The position numbers and the translations under genes were made by a program. DNA of 64,000 nucleotides, from contig NZ_CP032677.1 of the NCBI RefSeq assembly GCF_003627215.1, positions 5,151,501-5,215,500 of the forward strand. Direction: 5' to 3'. Of the stretch, positions 52,390 through 62,145 are shown piece after piece; within the stretch, counting starts at the first letter, position 1; every line of letters starts with the position of its first letter. Source of the DNA: Pseudomonas sp. Leaf58. GTDB lineage: Bacteria; Pseudomonadota; Gammaproteobacteria; Pseudomonadales; Pseudomonadaceae. The notes below the pieces were generated by a model. It was given only the letters and a program-made list of their open reading frames with translations, was not told where the DNA came from and made no database searches.

Positions 52390-54063
52390 ATGCACACCCC
52401 AGACAACCCGGCACTCGACCTCAAGCGCGTGCTGCAAAACCTGCTCGCCGACAACCACCTGCACGCCAACGACACCCTGCGAATACTTGAGCACGCCGCT
52501 ACCCAGCCCGGCGCCCACCCGCTTGAACAAATAGCTGCCTGCGGCCTTGAAGACCGCCAACACCCCGGCCAGCCCCTCGACCTGGACCACCTGTGCCCAT
52601 GGCTGGCCAACAAAGTCGGCCAACCCTACCTGCGTATCGACCCGATGCAACTGGATCTGCCACAAACCAGCGGCCTGATGTCTGCGGCCTTCGCCCAACG
52701 CCATGGCATCCTCATCGTGGCGGCCGACGCTTCCAGCGTCACCGTCGCCAGCGCCCAGCCCTATCAGGATGACTGGCAAGCGGACCTGGCCCGCAGCTTG
52801 GGCCGGCCGATCCGCCGTGTGCTGGCCAGCCCCTTGCAAATCCGCCAGTCAGGCCAGTCGTTATACCGCCTTGCCCAGTCGGTAAAGGGCGCGCAATACC
52901 AGCAGTCGGCCAACCTGGGCGAAATCGAACACTTGCTGGCGTTGAGCAAACACCAGCCTGAGGCCAGTGCGGACGACGCGCACATCGTGCATATCGTCGA
53001 TTGGCTGCTGCAGTACGCTATCGATCAGCGCGCCAGTGATATCCACTTGGAGCCCCGCCGCGAGCAGGGCCAACTGCGCTACCGTATCGACGGCCTGCTA
53101 CACACCGTCTATAGCTTCCCTGCTGGGGTCACCTTGGCGCTGATCAGCCGCTTGAAGCACCTGAGCCGCATGGATGTCGCGGAAAAACGCCGGCCGCAGG
53201 ATGGCCGCCTGCAAAGCCGCCTGCCAGGTGGAAGCGAAGTGGAATTGCGGCTATCGACCCTGCCAACGCCATTTGGCGAGAAACTGGTGCTGCGCCTGTT
53301 TGACCCGCAACAGTTGCAAAACGGCTTCGACCGGCTCGGCCTGGAGGGGCCACAATTGGCTCAATGGCAAGGCCTGCTGCGCCTGCGCCAGGGCATCATC
53401 CTGGTCACCGGCCCCACCGGTTCCGGCAAAACCAGCACGCTTTACGCCAGCCTCAAGTTGCTGGCAACGCCGCAGGTCAACCTATGCACCATCGAGGACC
53501 CGATCGAACGCCTGGAGCCGGCCTTCAACCAGCTGCAGGTACAACCCGCCCTGGACCTGGGTTTCGCCAATGGTGTACGGGCCATGCTGCGCCAGGACCC
53601 GGATATCATCATGATCGGTGAAATTCGTGACCGTGAAACCGCCTTGGTGGCGGTACAGGCTGCGCTGACCGGGCACTTGGTGCTGTCGACCTTGCACACC
53701 AACGACGCCTGCGCGGCGATTACCCGCCTGCAGGAACTGGGTGTGGCCGATTACTTGATCAAGGCGACGTTGGTTGGGGTCATGGCCCAGCGCCTGGTTC
53801 GCACCCTCTGCCCGGACTGCCAGGCAAATACATCAGCCATTTGCCGAACGTGTCGCGGCACTGGGTTTCATGGGCGCACCGGGTTGTTCGAACTGCTCAC
53901 GCCCAGCGAAAGCTTGCGTGCATCGATAGGGCCGAACGCCGACCTGAACGATTTACGGCGCCAGGCACTGGCCGATGGCCTGGTAGACCTGCGCCGTTGC
54001 GGCGAAGCCAAAGTGGCCTGCGGGCAGACCCGTGCCGAGGAAGTGCTGCGCGTCTGTAGCTGA
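52390..54063 (+). CDS. GspE/PilB-type secretion ATPase, isolated
   Basis: 557 residues. N-terminal part (1-190) is a loose GspE/PilB N-domain; the motor has SDIHLEPRREQGQLRYRIDG, Walker A GPTGSGKT at 341-348, the Asp box TIEDPIERL, Walker B QDPDIIMIGEIRDRETA and the His box LVLSTLHTNDA. The C-terminal zinc module is contracted: LCPDCQ is followed after only eight residues by CRTCRGTGFHGRTG, whereas most members have a loop of some 30-40. No platform (GspF/PilC), pilin or secretin gene is nearby. It may serve a system elsewhere; the partner is not identifiable. Confidence 0.85.
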   Translation: MHTPDNPALDLKRVLQNLLADNHLHANDTLRILEHAATQPGAHPLEQIAACGLEDRQHPGQPLDLDHLCPWLANKVGQPYLRIDPMQLDLPQTSGLMSAAFAQRHGILIVAADASSVTVASAQPYQDDWQADLARSLGRPIRRVLASPLQIRQSGQSLYRLAQSVKGAQYQQSANLGEIEHLLALSKHQPEASADDAHIVHIVDWLLQYAIDQRASDIHLEPRREQGQLRYRIDGLLHTVYSFPAGVTLALISRLKHLSRMDVAEKRRPQDGRLQSRLPGGSEVELRLSTLPTPFGEKLVLRLFDPQQLQNGFDRLGLEGPQLAQWQGLLRLRQGIILVTGPTGSGKTSTLYASLKLLATPQVNLCTIEDPIERLEPAFNQLQVQPALDLGFANGVRAMLRQDPDIIMIGEIRDRETALVAVQAALTGHLVLSTLHTNDACAAITRLQELGVADYLIKATLVGVMAQRLVRTLCPDCQANTSAICRTCRGTGFHGRTGLFELLTPSESLRASIGPNADLNDLRRQALADGLVDLRRCGEAKVACGQTRAEEVLRVCS

Positions 54064-54151
54064 CGAAAAGTCCTTTGTATTCAAGGAACTTGCCCTACTA
54101 GAAAAGATCCAACCGCGCATCTTCAACCCTCACCCTTCGAGGTGTTTCAAC

Positions 54152-54466
54152 ATGCGTCTCAAAACTGCCATCGCCGCCGCTGCCTTGCTGTCGTTGCCTA
54201 TTGGCTCGGCCATGGCCGATACCTTCTGGCGTAACGTGATGACTACCGGTGCTACCACGGCATCGAGCTACCTGACCTCAGGGGATCACAAGCTGGTAAT
54301 GGCGGCGCAGGATGACGCCGGCAGCTTCGTGGCCAGCGAAGGTGCGATCCGCGGGCCGTTCCTGGAAGCGGCGATTCGCCAGGCGCGCGCGGAGAACCCG
54401 GGGATGCAGGCTTCCGACATGGAGCTGGCCAATGCCATCCTGGCCAAGAATGCAGTAGCCGAGTAA
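54152..54466 (+). CDS. Exported DUF2388 family protein
   Basis: 104 residues with a signal peptide (MRLKTAIAAAALLSLPIGSAMA). The mature ~82 residues, DTFWRNVMTTGATTASSYLTSG then QDDAGSFVASEGAIRGPFLEAAI, match DUF2388, a small family common in Pseudomonas and often present as several paralogues. No function is established. The start at 54152 follows CGAGGTGTTTCAAC and begins the signal peptide. Convergent with gcvP. Confidence 0.85.
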   Translation: MRLKTAIAAAALLSLPIGSAMADTFWRNVMTTGATTASSYLTSGDHKLVMAAQDDAGSFVASEGAIRGPFLEAAIRQARAENPGMQASDMELANAILAKNAVAE

Positions 54467-54478
54467 CCGCGTCGCCTG

Positions 54479-54500
54479 CTTCGCGGGCATGCCCGCGAAG
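54479..54500. repeat. Single REP-core hairpin
   Basis: Perfect palindrome with arms cttcgcgggca and tgcccgcgaag, between convergent DUF2388 gene and gcvP. The same short core occurs at 6160-6181. Confidence 0.75.
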
Positions 54501-54515
54501 AGTCCAGCACTGATC

Positions 54516-57389
54516 TCAGCGATACGCCTCCAGCGGCACACACGCACAGAACAGGTTCCTGTCCCCATACACGTTGTCGACCCGGTTCACCGCTGGCCAG
54601 TACTTGTGCTGACGCACATGAGCACTGGGCGCTACCGCCTGCTCCAGGCTGTAGGGCCTGTCCCACACCGCCAGCACATCGGCCAGGGTATGTGGCGCAT
54701 GTTTGAGCGGGTTGTTCTCCGCAGGCCAATTGCCCTCCTGCACTTCGCCAATTTCCGCCCGAATGGCCAGCATCGCCTCGACAAACCGGTCCAACTCGGC
54801 CTTCGACTCACTCTCGGTCGGCTCGACCATCAGCGTGCCCGGCACCGGGAACGACATGGTCGGCGCATGGAAGCCATAGTCCATCAGGCGCTTGGCCACG
54901 TCCTCTTCGCTAATGCCCGTCAGTGCTTTCAGCGGCCGTAGGTCAAGGATGCACTCATGCGCCACGCGCTGATTGCGCCCGCGGTAGAGCACTGGGAACG
55001 CGACGCCCAGCTGGCTGGCCAGGTAATTGGCCGAAAGGATCGCCACTTCACTGGCATCGGCCAGCTGCGGGCCCATCATGGCGATGTACATCCAGCTGAT
55101 CGGCAAAATGCTTGCACTGCCCCAGGGCGCAGCACTCACGGCACTGTTGTTAGGGTCCAGGCCGGGTACCGGCACCACCGGGTGGCTGGCGACGAACGGT
55201 TTGAGGTGAGCGCGAATGCCAATCGGGCCCATGCCCGGGCCGCCACCGCCGTGGGGGATACAGAAGGTTTTGTGCAGATTCATGTGAGAAACATCGGCGC
55301 CAATATCCGCCGGGCGCGCCAAGCCCACCTGGGCATTGAGGTTGGCGCCATCCATGTACACTTGGCCACCGTGCAGGTGGACCACTTCGCAGATTTCGCG
55401 AATTCCCTCCTCGTACACGCCGTGGGTCGAGGGGTAAGTGATCATCAGGCACGACAAACGCTCCCCGGCTGCGTGAGCCTTGACCTTGAGGTCGGCCAGG
55501 TCAACGTTGCCATCGTCATCGCAGTCGACGATTACCACTTCCATGCCGGCCATTTGCGCCGACGCTGGGTTGGTGCCGTGGGCCGACGATGGGATCAGGC
55601 ACAGCGTACGCTGCGGCTGGTGGCGGCTGCGGTGGTAGCGGGTAATAGCCATCAGGCCGGCGTACTCACCCTGGGCACCGGAGTTGGGCTGCATGCAAAT
55701 GGCATCGAAGCCGGTAATCGCGCACAGCCAGTGTTCCAACTCGTCAATCATTGCCTTGTACCCCGTGGCCTGGGCCGCCGGGGCAAACGGGTGCAACTGG
55801 GCAAAGCCGGGCCAGGTAATGGGGATCATCTCACTGGTAGCGTTGAGCTTCATGGTGCACGAGCCCAGCGGGATCATCGACTGGTTCAGCGCCAGGTCTT
55901 TGTTCTCCAGCTGTTTTAGGTAGCGCAGCATCTCGGTTTCGCTGTGGTGCAGGTTGAACACCGGGTGGGCGAGGAATGGCGTGCGCCGCACCAGGCTGGC
56001 GGGGATGCCTTCGGGCAGGGCCAACTGGTCGAGTGTGGCGATATCCAAGCCGTGGTCCACCCCCAGGAAAATATCCAACAGGCGCAGCACCGTGTGCTCC
56101 GAACAGGTCTCGTCCAGGCTAACGCCTAGGTGCCCGCGGCCGAGGATGCGCAAGTTGATCTGCGCGGCTTCGGCGCTTTCGATAATGGCCGCCTGGGCAC
56201 CACCGACATCCACGGTAAGTGTGTCGAAAAAATGCTGGTTGAGGCGCGGGATGCCCTTGGCTTCAAGGGCGGCGGCCAGAATGAAGGTCAACCGATGCAC
56301 GCGCTGGGCAATGCGTTGCAGGCCTTCGGGACCGTGGTACACCGCGTAAAAGCCGGCAATGTTGGCCAGCAGCACCTGGGCCGTGCAGATGTTGGAGTTG
56401 GCCTTCTCTCGGCGGATATGTTGCTCGCGCGTTTGCAGGGCCATGCGCAGGGCAGTGTTGCCGCGGGCATCGCGTGACACGCCAATGATGCGCCCCGGCA
56501 TGGCCCGCTTGTAGTCATCGCGGCAGGCGAAATAGGCCGCGTGAGGGCCACCATAGCCCATTGGCACGCCAAAACGCTGGGTCGACCCCAGTACCACATC
56601 GGCGCCCAGCTCCCCGGGCGGCGTCAGCACCACCAGGCTGAGCAGGTCGGCGGCCACACAGGCCAAGGCCTGCTGGCTGTGCAAATGGTCGATCAGCGGG
56701 CGCAGGTCGCGCACCTCGCCGTGGGTATCGGGGTACTGCAGCAAGGCACCGAACACGCTGTGTTTGGCCAGGTTATCCACAGAATCGACGATCAGTTCGA
56801 AGCCAAAACCCTCGGCGCGGGTCTTCAGCACCGACAGGGTCTGCGGGTGGCAGTGCTCGTCGGCGAAGAAAGCATTGCTCTTGTTGCGCGCTACCCGCTT
56901 GGCCAAGGCCATGGCCTCGGCAGCGGCGGTGGCTTCGTCAAGTAGCGAGGCATTGGCCAGGGCCAGCCCGGTGAGGTCGATGACCATTTGCTGAAAATTC
57001 AGCAGCGCCTCCAGCCGGCCTTGGGCAATTTCGGGCTGATAAGGCGTATAGGCGGTGTACCAGCCGGGGTTTTCCAGCACGTTGCGCAGGATGACCGTGG
57101 GGGTAATGGTGCCGTGGTAGCCCATGCCGATCAGGCTGGTCCAAACCTGGTTCTGCTGGGCGTAGCCGGCCAGTTTGGCCAAGGCGGCCTGTTCGTCCAG
57201 CGCCGCTGGCAGGTCGAGGGGGCGATTGAGGCGGATGTCTGGCGGTACGGTTTGCTCGATCAGCGCACTGCGGCTGGCGACGCCCAGCGCATTGAGCATG
57301 GCCTGCTGCTCTGCGGCATCGGGGCCGAGGTGGCGGCGCAGGAATGGGTTGAGCTCTTGCAGTTGATGCAGGGATGGCGACTGGGACAT
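54516..57389 (-). CDS. gcvP: Glycine dehydrogenase (decarboxylating), P protein
   Basis: 957 residues, full length single-chain P protein of the glycine cleavage system. It decarboxylates glycine and passes the aminomethyl group to the lipoyl arm of GcvH. The PLP lysine lies in [21 protein letters not shown]; other landmarks are [53 protein letters not shown] and [18 protein letters not shown]. Last of gcvT-gcvH-gcvP, separated from gcvH by 194 bp with a REP pair. A strain of this group can carry a second gcvP; only one is seen here. Confidence 0.97.
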   Translation of the reverse strand: MSQSPSLHQLQELNPFLRRHLGPDAAEQQAMLNALGVASRSALIEQTVPPDIRLNRPLDLPAALDEQAALAKLAGYAQQNQVWTSLIGMGYHGTITPTVILRNVLENPGWYTAYTPYQPEIAQGRLEALLNFQQMVIDLTGLALANASLLDEATAAAEAMALAKRVARNKSNAFFADEHCHPQTLSVLKTRAEGFGFELIVDSVDNLAKHSVFGALLQYPDTHGEVRDLRPLIDHLHSQQALACVAADLLSLVVLTPPGELGADVVLGSTQRFGVPMGYGGPHAAYFACRDDYKRAMPGRIIGVSRDARGNTALRMALQTREQHIRREKANSNICTAQVLLANIAGFYAVYHGPEGLQRIAQRVHRLTFILAAALEAKGIPRLNQHFFDTLTVDVGGAQAAIIESAEAAQINLRILGRGHLGVSLDETCSEHTVLRLLDIFLGVDHGLDIATLDQLALPEGIPASLVRRTPFLAHPVFNLHHSETEMLRYLKQLENKDLALNQSMIPLGSCTMKLNATSEMIPITWPGFAQLHPFAPAAQATGYKAMIDELEHWLCAITGFDAICMQPNSGAQGEYAGLMAITRYHRSRHQPQRTLCLIPSSAHGTNPASAQMAGMEVVIVDCDDDGNVDLADLKVKAHAAGERLSCLMITYPSTHGVYEEGIREICEVVHLHGGQVYMDGANLNAQVGLARPADIGADVSHMNLHKTFCIPHGGGGPGMGPIGIRAHLKPFVASHPVVPVPGLDPNNSAVSAAPWGSASILPISWMYIAMMGPQLADASEVAILSANYLASQLGVAFPVLYRGRNQRVAHECILDLRPLKALTGISEEDVAKRLMDYGFHAPTMSFPVPGTLMVEPTESESKAELDRFVEAMLAIRAEIGEVQEGNWPAENNPLKHAPHTLADVLAVWDRPYSLEQAVAPSAHVRQHKYWPAVNRVDNVYGDRNLFCACVPLEAYR

Positions 57390-57473
57390 GACGACGCTCT
57401 CTTCCTCGACCAGCTCTCATGGAGACTTACAAGTCTAGGAAGGGATTGCCGATTCTGCGGGGAAAGTTGCTTG

Positions 57474-57575
57474 CAGGTCCGGCCTCTTCGCGGCTAAAGC
57501 CGCTCCTACAGGTACTGCACCCGCTTCGAATTCAGTGCAGTACCTGTAGGAGCGGCTTTAGCCGCAAAGCAGGCG
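57474..57575. repeat. REP pair with agcggcttta variant core
   Basis: Inverted units gcggctaaagccgctcctac and gtaggagcggctttagccgc, with aggtactgcac / gtgcagtacct inside. The core GCGGCTTTAGCCGC differs from the GCGGGT class, but the flanks (ggcctcttcg, ctcctacagg) are the same. Sits between gcvH and gcvP in the operon. Confidence 0.9.
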
Positions 57576-57583
57576 ACGCGGTC

Positions 57584-57967
57584 TTACTCGCCGATCGCGG
57601 CGGCGTAACCAGCAGCATCCAGCAGCTTGTCCAGCTCGGCCGGGTTGCTTGGCTTCAGCTTGAAGATCCACGACTCGTAAGGTTGTTCGTTGAGCAACTC
57701 CGGGCTGTCAGCCAGCTCTTCGTTGACCGCAATCACTTCGCCAGCAACCGGGGCGTAGATGTCCGAAGCGGCCTTGACCGACTCGACCACGCCAGCAGCT
57801 TCGCCAGCTTCGAATACCTTGCCGACTTCGGCCAACTCGACGAACACCACGTCACCCAGGGCTTGCTGGGCGTGGTCGCTGATACCCACGGTCACGGTGC
57901 CGTCGGCTTCCAGGCGGGCCCATTCATGGCTTTCGGCAAAACGCAGGTCGGCGGGGATATTGCTCAT
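57584..57967 (-). CDS. gcvH: Glycine cleavage H protein
   Basis: 127 residues, the lipoyl carrier that shuttles the aminomethyl group between GcvP and GcvT. The lipoylation motif reads [20 protein letters not shown], with the modified lysine in ESVKAAS (Lys64). [26 protein letters not shown] at the N-terminus (in parts) and [13 protein letters not shown] near the C-terminus match the family. 51 bp from gcvT. Confidence 0.97.
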   Translation of the reverse strand: MSNIPADLRFAESHEWARLEADGTVTVGISDHAQQALGDVVFVELAEVGKVFEAGEAAGVVESVKAASDIYAPVAGEVIAVNEELADSPELLNEQPYESWIFKLKPSNPAELDKLLDAAGYAAAIGE

Positions 57968-58018
57968 GTCTTGAATTCCTCGATTGGCTCAGCGGTACGC
58001 CCGCCGGTTAATAATTGT

Positions 58019-59101
58019 TCAGATCAGGATCTTGCCGTGGCGCACGAAGGTCGGTTTGACCACCCGCACCGGGTACCACTTGCCGCGGATTTCCACCTCG
58101 GCCCGGTCGGCGGTGGCCATGGGCACGCGTGCAAGGGCAATGGACTTGCTCAGCGTAGGCGAGAAACTACCACTGGTGATCTCCCCTTCGCCAATCCCGG
58201 CAACACGGACCACCTGATGGGCGCGCAGCACACCGCGCTCTTCCAGCACCAGGCCGACCAGTTTTTCCTGCACACCTTGCTCGATTTCCGCCAACAGGCT
58301 GGCGCGGCCGATGAAGTCGCGCTCGGCCGGCTCCCAAGCAATGCTCCAGCCCAGGTTGGAGGTGAGCGGGGTGTGGGTTTCGTCGATGTCCTGGCCGTAT
58401 AGGTTCATGCCGGCTTCCAGGCGCAGGGTGTCGCGGGCGCCGAGGCCGCTGGGGGCGATGCCGGCGCCGACCAGGTCGTTGAAGAAGGCCACGGCCTGAT
58501 CGCCGGGGATGATGATCTCCAGGCCGTCTTCACCGGTATAACCGGTGCGGGCAATGAACCAATCGCCTTCGGCAATGCCTTCGAACGGGCGCAGTTCACG
58601 GACCAGCGCGGCGCGCGAGGGGCTGAGCAAGGCGGCGACTTTTTCGCGGGCGTGTGGCCCTTGGATGGCAAGGATGGCCAGGTCATTGCGGTGCTGGAAG
58701 CCCACGGCAAAACCGCCACGCTGCACTTGCAGCCAGTCGAGCACCTTGGCCCGGGTGGCGGCGTTGGTGACCAGGCGGTAACCGGTTTCCGTGCGGTACA
58801 CGATCAGGTCGTCGATCACCCCGCCCTGTTCGTGCAGCAAAGGGCTGTACAGCGCCTTGCCGGCATCGTCGAGGCGGGCCACGTCGTTAGCCAGCAAGCG
58901 CTGTAGCCAAACGGTGGCATCTGTGCCGTCAACATCGATCACGGTCATGTGGGAAACATCGAAAACGCCGCAGTCGCTGCGTACCTGATGGTGCTCCTCG
59001 ACCTGCGAGCCATAGTGCAGGGGCATGTCCCAGCCACCAAAATCGACCGTCTTGGCGCCTAGCGCCAAGTGCAGGTCATACAAAAGCGTGCGCTGTCCCA
59101 T
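58019..59101 (-). CDS. gcvT: Aminomethyltransferase, glycine cleavage T protein
   Basis: 360 residues. Transfers the methylene group from GcvH to tetrahydrofolate, releasing ammonia. Motifs: LHLALGAKTVDFGGWDMPLHYGSQ, VFDVSHMTVIDVDG with the catalytic aspartate region, ARTGYTGEDGLEIIIPG and the C-terminal barrel EITSGSFSPTLSKSIALARV. First gene of the gcv unit. The ~125-bp leader has no stretch resembling the tandem glycine riboswitch, so control must be by protein or other means. The ribosome site is GGAAGGAGAAACCC. Confidence 0.96.
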   Translation of the reverse strand: MGQRTLLYDLHLALGAKTVDFGGWDMPLHYGSQVEEHHQVRSDCGVFDVSHMTVIDVDGTDATVWLQRLLANDVARLDDAGKALYSPLLHEQGGVIDDLIVYRTETGYRLVTNAATRAKVLDWLQVQRGGFAVGFQHRNDLAILAIQGPHAREKVAALLSPSRAALVRELRPFEGIAEGDWFIARTGYTGEDGLEIIIPGDQAVAFFNDLVGAGIAPSGLGARDTLRLEAGMNLYGQDIDETHTPLTSNLGWSIAWEPAERDFIGRASLLAEIEQGVQEKLVGLVLEERGVLRAHQVVRVAGIGEGEITSGSFSPTLSKSIALARVPMATADRAEVEIRGKWYPVRVVKPTFVRHGKILI

Positions 59102-59197
59102 GGGTTTCTCCTTCCGGGCGTGGCGAAGCGGCGGCGGTCGATGACGTTGGGTCGTCAGCTTTTCTTGTTACTAACACCCGCCGCGCGAATGCCGCGC

Positions 59198-59203
59198 ATT
59201 GTA
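59198..59203 (-). promoter_or_regulatory. Candidate -10 box of gcvT
   Basis: TACAAT on the minus strand, 97 bp before the gcvT start, between the fbpB stop and gcvT. The -35 position (atgcca) is poor, so confidence is low. Confidence 0.3.
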
Positions 59204-59228
59204 GCCGCAAGGTCGCAAGCTGGCATCC

Positions 59229-60851
59229 TCAGTAACTGTGACCGGGTCGACGAGCCGAACGGCGGATCAAGCCGATGACTGGCAGCAAACCGACCAATAC
59301 CAGGCTTAGTGCCGGCAGCGAGGCACGCGCCCACTCACCTTCGCTGGTCATCTCGAACACCCGCACTGCCAAGGTGTCCCAGCCAAACGGGCGCATCAGC
59401 AAGGTGGCCGGCATTTCCTTGAGCACGTCGACAAACACCAACAAGGCGGCGCTGAGGGCGCCAGGCACCAGCAGCGGCAGATATACCTTGAAAAACAAAC
59501 CTACGCCGCTGACGCCCAGGCTACGGGATGCCTCGGGCAGCGACGGGCGAACGCGCTCCAGGCTGCTCTCCAGTGGCCCGTAAGCCACCGCGATAAAACG
59601 CACCAGGTAGGCCAGCAGCAAGGCGGCAAGGCTGCCCAGCAGCAGCGGCTTGCCTGCACCGCCCAGCCAGCTGGACAGCGGGATGACCAGCTGGTTATCG
59701 AGGTAGCTGAAGGCCAGCATGATCGACACGGCCAGCACCGAACCGGGCAAGGCATAGCCCAGGTTGGCCAGGCCCACCCCGGTGCGGATACCGCCCGTGG
59801 GCGCCTGGCGCCGGGCAAAGGCCAGCAGCAGCGCCACGCAGACCGTGACCAGCGCTGCCATGCCGCCCAAGTACAGGGTGTGCAGCACCAGGCCGATATA
59901 ACGTTCGTCCAGGTCATGCCTGCCACGCTGCCAAAACCACGCCAGCAATTGCAGCAGCGGGATGACGAAAGCGCAGGCGAACACCAACAAGCACCAGCCA
60001 CTGGCCAGCCATGCCTTGGCCCCGCGCAGGTGGTACAGCGCCTGCCCTCGTGGCCGCTCGTGGCCACTGCGGCTGGCCCCGCGGGCACGGCGCTCGCCGT
60101 ACAGCACCAGCATCACCGCCAATAACAGCAGGCTGGCCAACTGGGCCGCGCTGGACAGGCTGAAGAAGCCGTACCAGGTCTTGTAGATGGCAGTGGTGAA
60201 GGTATCGAAGTTGAACACCGCCACGGCGCCAAAATCGGCCAGGGTTTCCATCAGGGCCAGGGCGATGCCGGCACCAATGGCGGGCCGCGCCATCGGCAGG
60301 GCCACGCGCCAGAACGCCTGCAGGGGTGACAGCCCCAACACCCGCGCCGCTTCCATCAGGCCCTTGCCCTGGGCCAGGAAGGCCGTGCGCGCCAACAGGT
60401 AGACATAGGGGTAGAACACCAGCACCAGCACGGTGATCACCCCACCGGTGGAGCGCACGCGAGGCAGGCGCATGGGCCCAAACACCTCGCGCAGCACGCT
60501 TTGCACCGGGCCGGCGAAGTCCAGCAGGCCGACGAAGACGAACGCCAGCACGTAGGCGGGGATGGCGAACGGCAGCATCAGCGCCCAGTCTAGCCAGCGC
60601 CGGCCAGGGAACTCGCAGAGGCTGGTGAGCCAGGCCAGGCTGACGCCGAGCACGGTGACGCCAATGCCCACACCCACCACCAAGGCCAAGGTATTACCCA
60701 GCAGGCGGCTCATCTGGGTGTCGAGCAGGTGCGACCAGATCTGCAAGTCGATCGATTGCCAAGACAACAGCAGGACGCTCAGGGGCAGCAGCACCAGGGC
60801 GGCGATCAGGGAGACCGGGAGGTACCAGCGGCGTTGGGGGGTGTGGGGCAA
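59229..60851 (-). CDS. fbpB: Ferric iron ABC importer permease (FbpB-like)
   Basis: 540 residues with two fused BPD_transp_1 domains, about 12 membrane helices, as in FbpB/SfuB permeases. Docking loops are LMEAARVLGLSPLQAFWRVALPMARP in the first half and LPEASRSLGVSGVGLFFKVYLPLLVP in the second. The start is placed at a TTG (MPHTPQRRWYLPVSL) because the codons farther upstream read into REP sequence and encode no conserved residues. Works with FbpA from the preceding gene; the ATPase (FbpC) is not in the window. Confidence 0.88.
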   Translation of the reverse strand: MPHTPQRRWYLPVSLIAALVLLPLSVLLLSWQSIDLQIWSHLLDTQMSRLLGNTLALVVGVGIGVTVLGVSLAWLTSLCEFPGRRWLDWALMLPFAIPAYVLAFVFVGLLDFAGPVQSVLREVFGPMRLPRVRSTGGVITVLVLVFYPYVYLLARTAFLAQGKGLMEAARVLGLSPLQAFWRVALPMARPAIGAGIALALMETLADFGAVAVFNFDTFTTAIYKTWYGFFSLSSAAQLASLLLLAVMLVLYGERRARGASRSGHERPRGQALYHLRGAKAWLASGWCLLVFACAFVIPLLQLLAWFWQRGRHDLDERYIGLVLHTLYLGGMAALVTVCVALLLAFARRQAPTGGIRTGVGLANLGYALPGSVLAVSIMLAFSYLDNQLVIPLSSWLGGAGKPLLLGSLAALLLAYLVRFIAVAYGPLESSLERVRPSLPEASRSLGVSGVGLFFKVYLPLLVPGALSAALLVFVDVLKEMPATLLMRPFGWDTLAVRVFEMTSEGEWARASLPALSLVLVGLLPVIGLIRRSARRPGHSY

Positions 60852-60884
60852 GTTTGAAATCTCAAGTGCGATGGCGACCGCTGC

Positions 60885-61005
60885 GCGGTCGTTTGCGGGT
60901 AAACCCGCTCCCATAGGGACCGCACAATGCTGAACCCTGTGCAATTCCTGTAGAAGCAGGTTCATCGGAACGCCGAACCGCCGCGAAAGGGCCCTTGCAG
61001 GCCCC
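60885..61005. repeat. Interrupted REP pair
   Basis: Left unit tgcgggtaaacccgctccc is intact; the right unit is degenerate (cctgtagaagcaggttcatc, then an insertion, then ccgcgaaagggcc). It lies in the 174-bp space between fbpA and fbpB. Confidence 0.75.
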
Positions 61006-61025
61006 GAAAGGATAAAGCTTGGCGC

Positions 61026-62027
61026 TTAGTTCCAGCCAGCCCGATCCATCAAGCGAATGGCTTCAGCCTGGCGCTTGCCGGCGATTTCCACCGCAATGCT
61101 GTCAGCCTTGAAGCTGCCCCACGCCGCCACTTCGTCCGATGGCTTGACCTTGGGGTTGGCCGGGAACTCCTGGTTGATGTCGGCGAACAGCTTCTGCGCC
61201 TCTTCGCCGGTCATCCACTCCACCAGCTTTATCGCCGCCTCCGGGTGTGGCGCGTGTTTGGTCAGGCCGATACCCGACAGGTTCACATGCACGCCGCGGT
61301 CAGCCTGGTTGGGCCAGAAAATCTTCACCGGCATTTTCGGGTTCTGGTTATGCAGGCGCCCGTAATAGTAGGTGTTGACCACGCCCACGTCGCACTGGCC
61401 GGCCTCGATGGCCTGGATGACGGCGTTGTCGTCGGAGAACACGTCAGTGGACAGGTTGTTGACCCAACCTTTGACGATTTGCTCGGTTTTCGCTTCGCCG
61501 TGGGTCTCGATCAGGGTGGCGGTCAGCGACTGGTTGTACACCTTCTTCGCGGTACGCAGGCACAGGCGGCCTTCCCACTGTTTGTCAGCCAGAGCTTCGT
61601 AGGTGCTCAGTTCCGCCGGTTTGACCCGCTCGGTGGAGTAGATGATGGTGCGGGCGCGCAGGCTCAGGCCGGTCCAGTCATGGGACGAAGCGCGGTACTG
61701 CGGCGGGATGTTCTGGTCGATGACGTCGGACTTGATCGGCTGCAGGATGCCCATTTGCTCGGCCTGCCACAGGTTGCCGGCATCGACAGTCAGCAGCAGG
61801 TCAGCCACACCGTTGTCGCCCTCGGCCTTGATGCGCTGCATCAGCGGGGCTTCCTTGTCGGTGATGAACTTGATCTTGACCCCAGTCTTGGCGGTATAGG
61901 CATCGAACACGGGCTTGATCAGCTCGTCGATGCGCGAGGAGTACACCACCACTTCATCCGCCGCCTGGGCGGTGCCGCCGAACAGGGTCAGGGCCAGGGC
62001 GGCCAGTAGGGGCTTGCGTGGCAACAT
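61026..62027 (-). CDS. fbpA: Periplasmic ferric iron-binding protein (FbpA-like)
   Basis: 333 residues with a signal peptide ([22 protein letters not shown]). The iron-binding tyrosine pair is in [32 protein letters not shown] and [20 protein letters not shown] are further family landmarks. It takes up free Fe(III) and hands it to FbpB. The start at 62027 follows AGGAGTGCTTTCC; earlier in-frame ATGs would place extra residues before the signal peptide. A Fur box is expected but I could not recognise one upstream. Confidence 0.92.
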   Translation of the reverse strand: MLPRKPLLAALALTLFGGTAQAADEVVVYSSRIDELIKPVFDAYTAKTGVKIKFITDKEAPLMQRIKAEGDNGVADLLLTVDAGNLWQAEQMGILQPIKSDVIDQNIPPQYRASSHDWTGLSLRARTIIYSTERVKPAELSTYEALADKQWEGRLCLRTAKKVYNQSLTATLIETHGEAKTEQIVKGWVNNLSTDVFSDDNAVIQAIEAGQCDVGVVNTYYYGRLHNQNPKMPVKIFWPNQADRGVHVNLSGIGLTKHAPHPEAAIKLVEWMTGEEAQKLFADINQEFPANPKVKPSDEVAAWGSFKADSIAVEIAGKRQAEAIRLMDRAGWN

Positions 62028-62145
62028 GGAAAGCACTCCTCGGATCATATGAGAGGTGCGAATGGTAGTGAATCCCATTTTCCGACTCATCTACCTAGCC
62101 GTTACTGGATGTTGCAAAGGGGGCTGTGCAGCAGCCCCAGCAATC

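Noticed and set aside
59102..59228. Glycine riboswitch upstream of gcvT
   Set aside because: The leader is short and lacks the paired GGAGAG / CCGAAGG-type aptamer motifs.
60852..60965. 38-codon N-terminal extension of fbpB
   Set aside because: It translates REP sequence (MGAGLPANDRAAV) and has no conserved residues; the TTG at 60851 fits the family start better.
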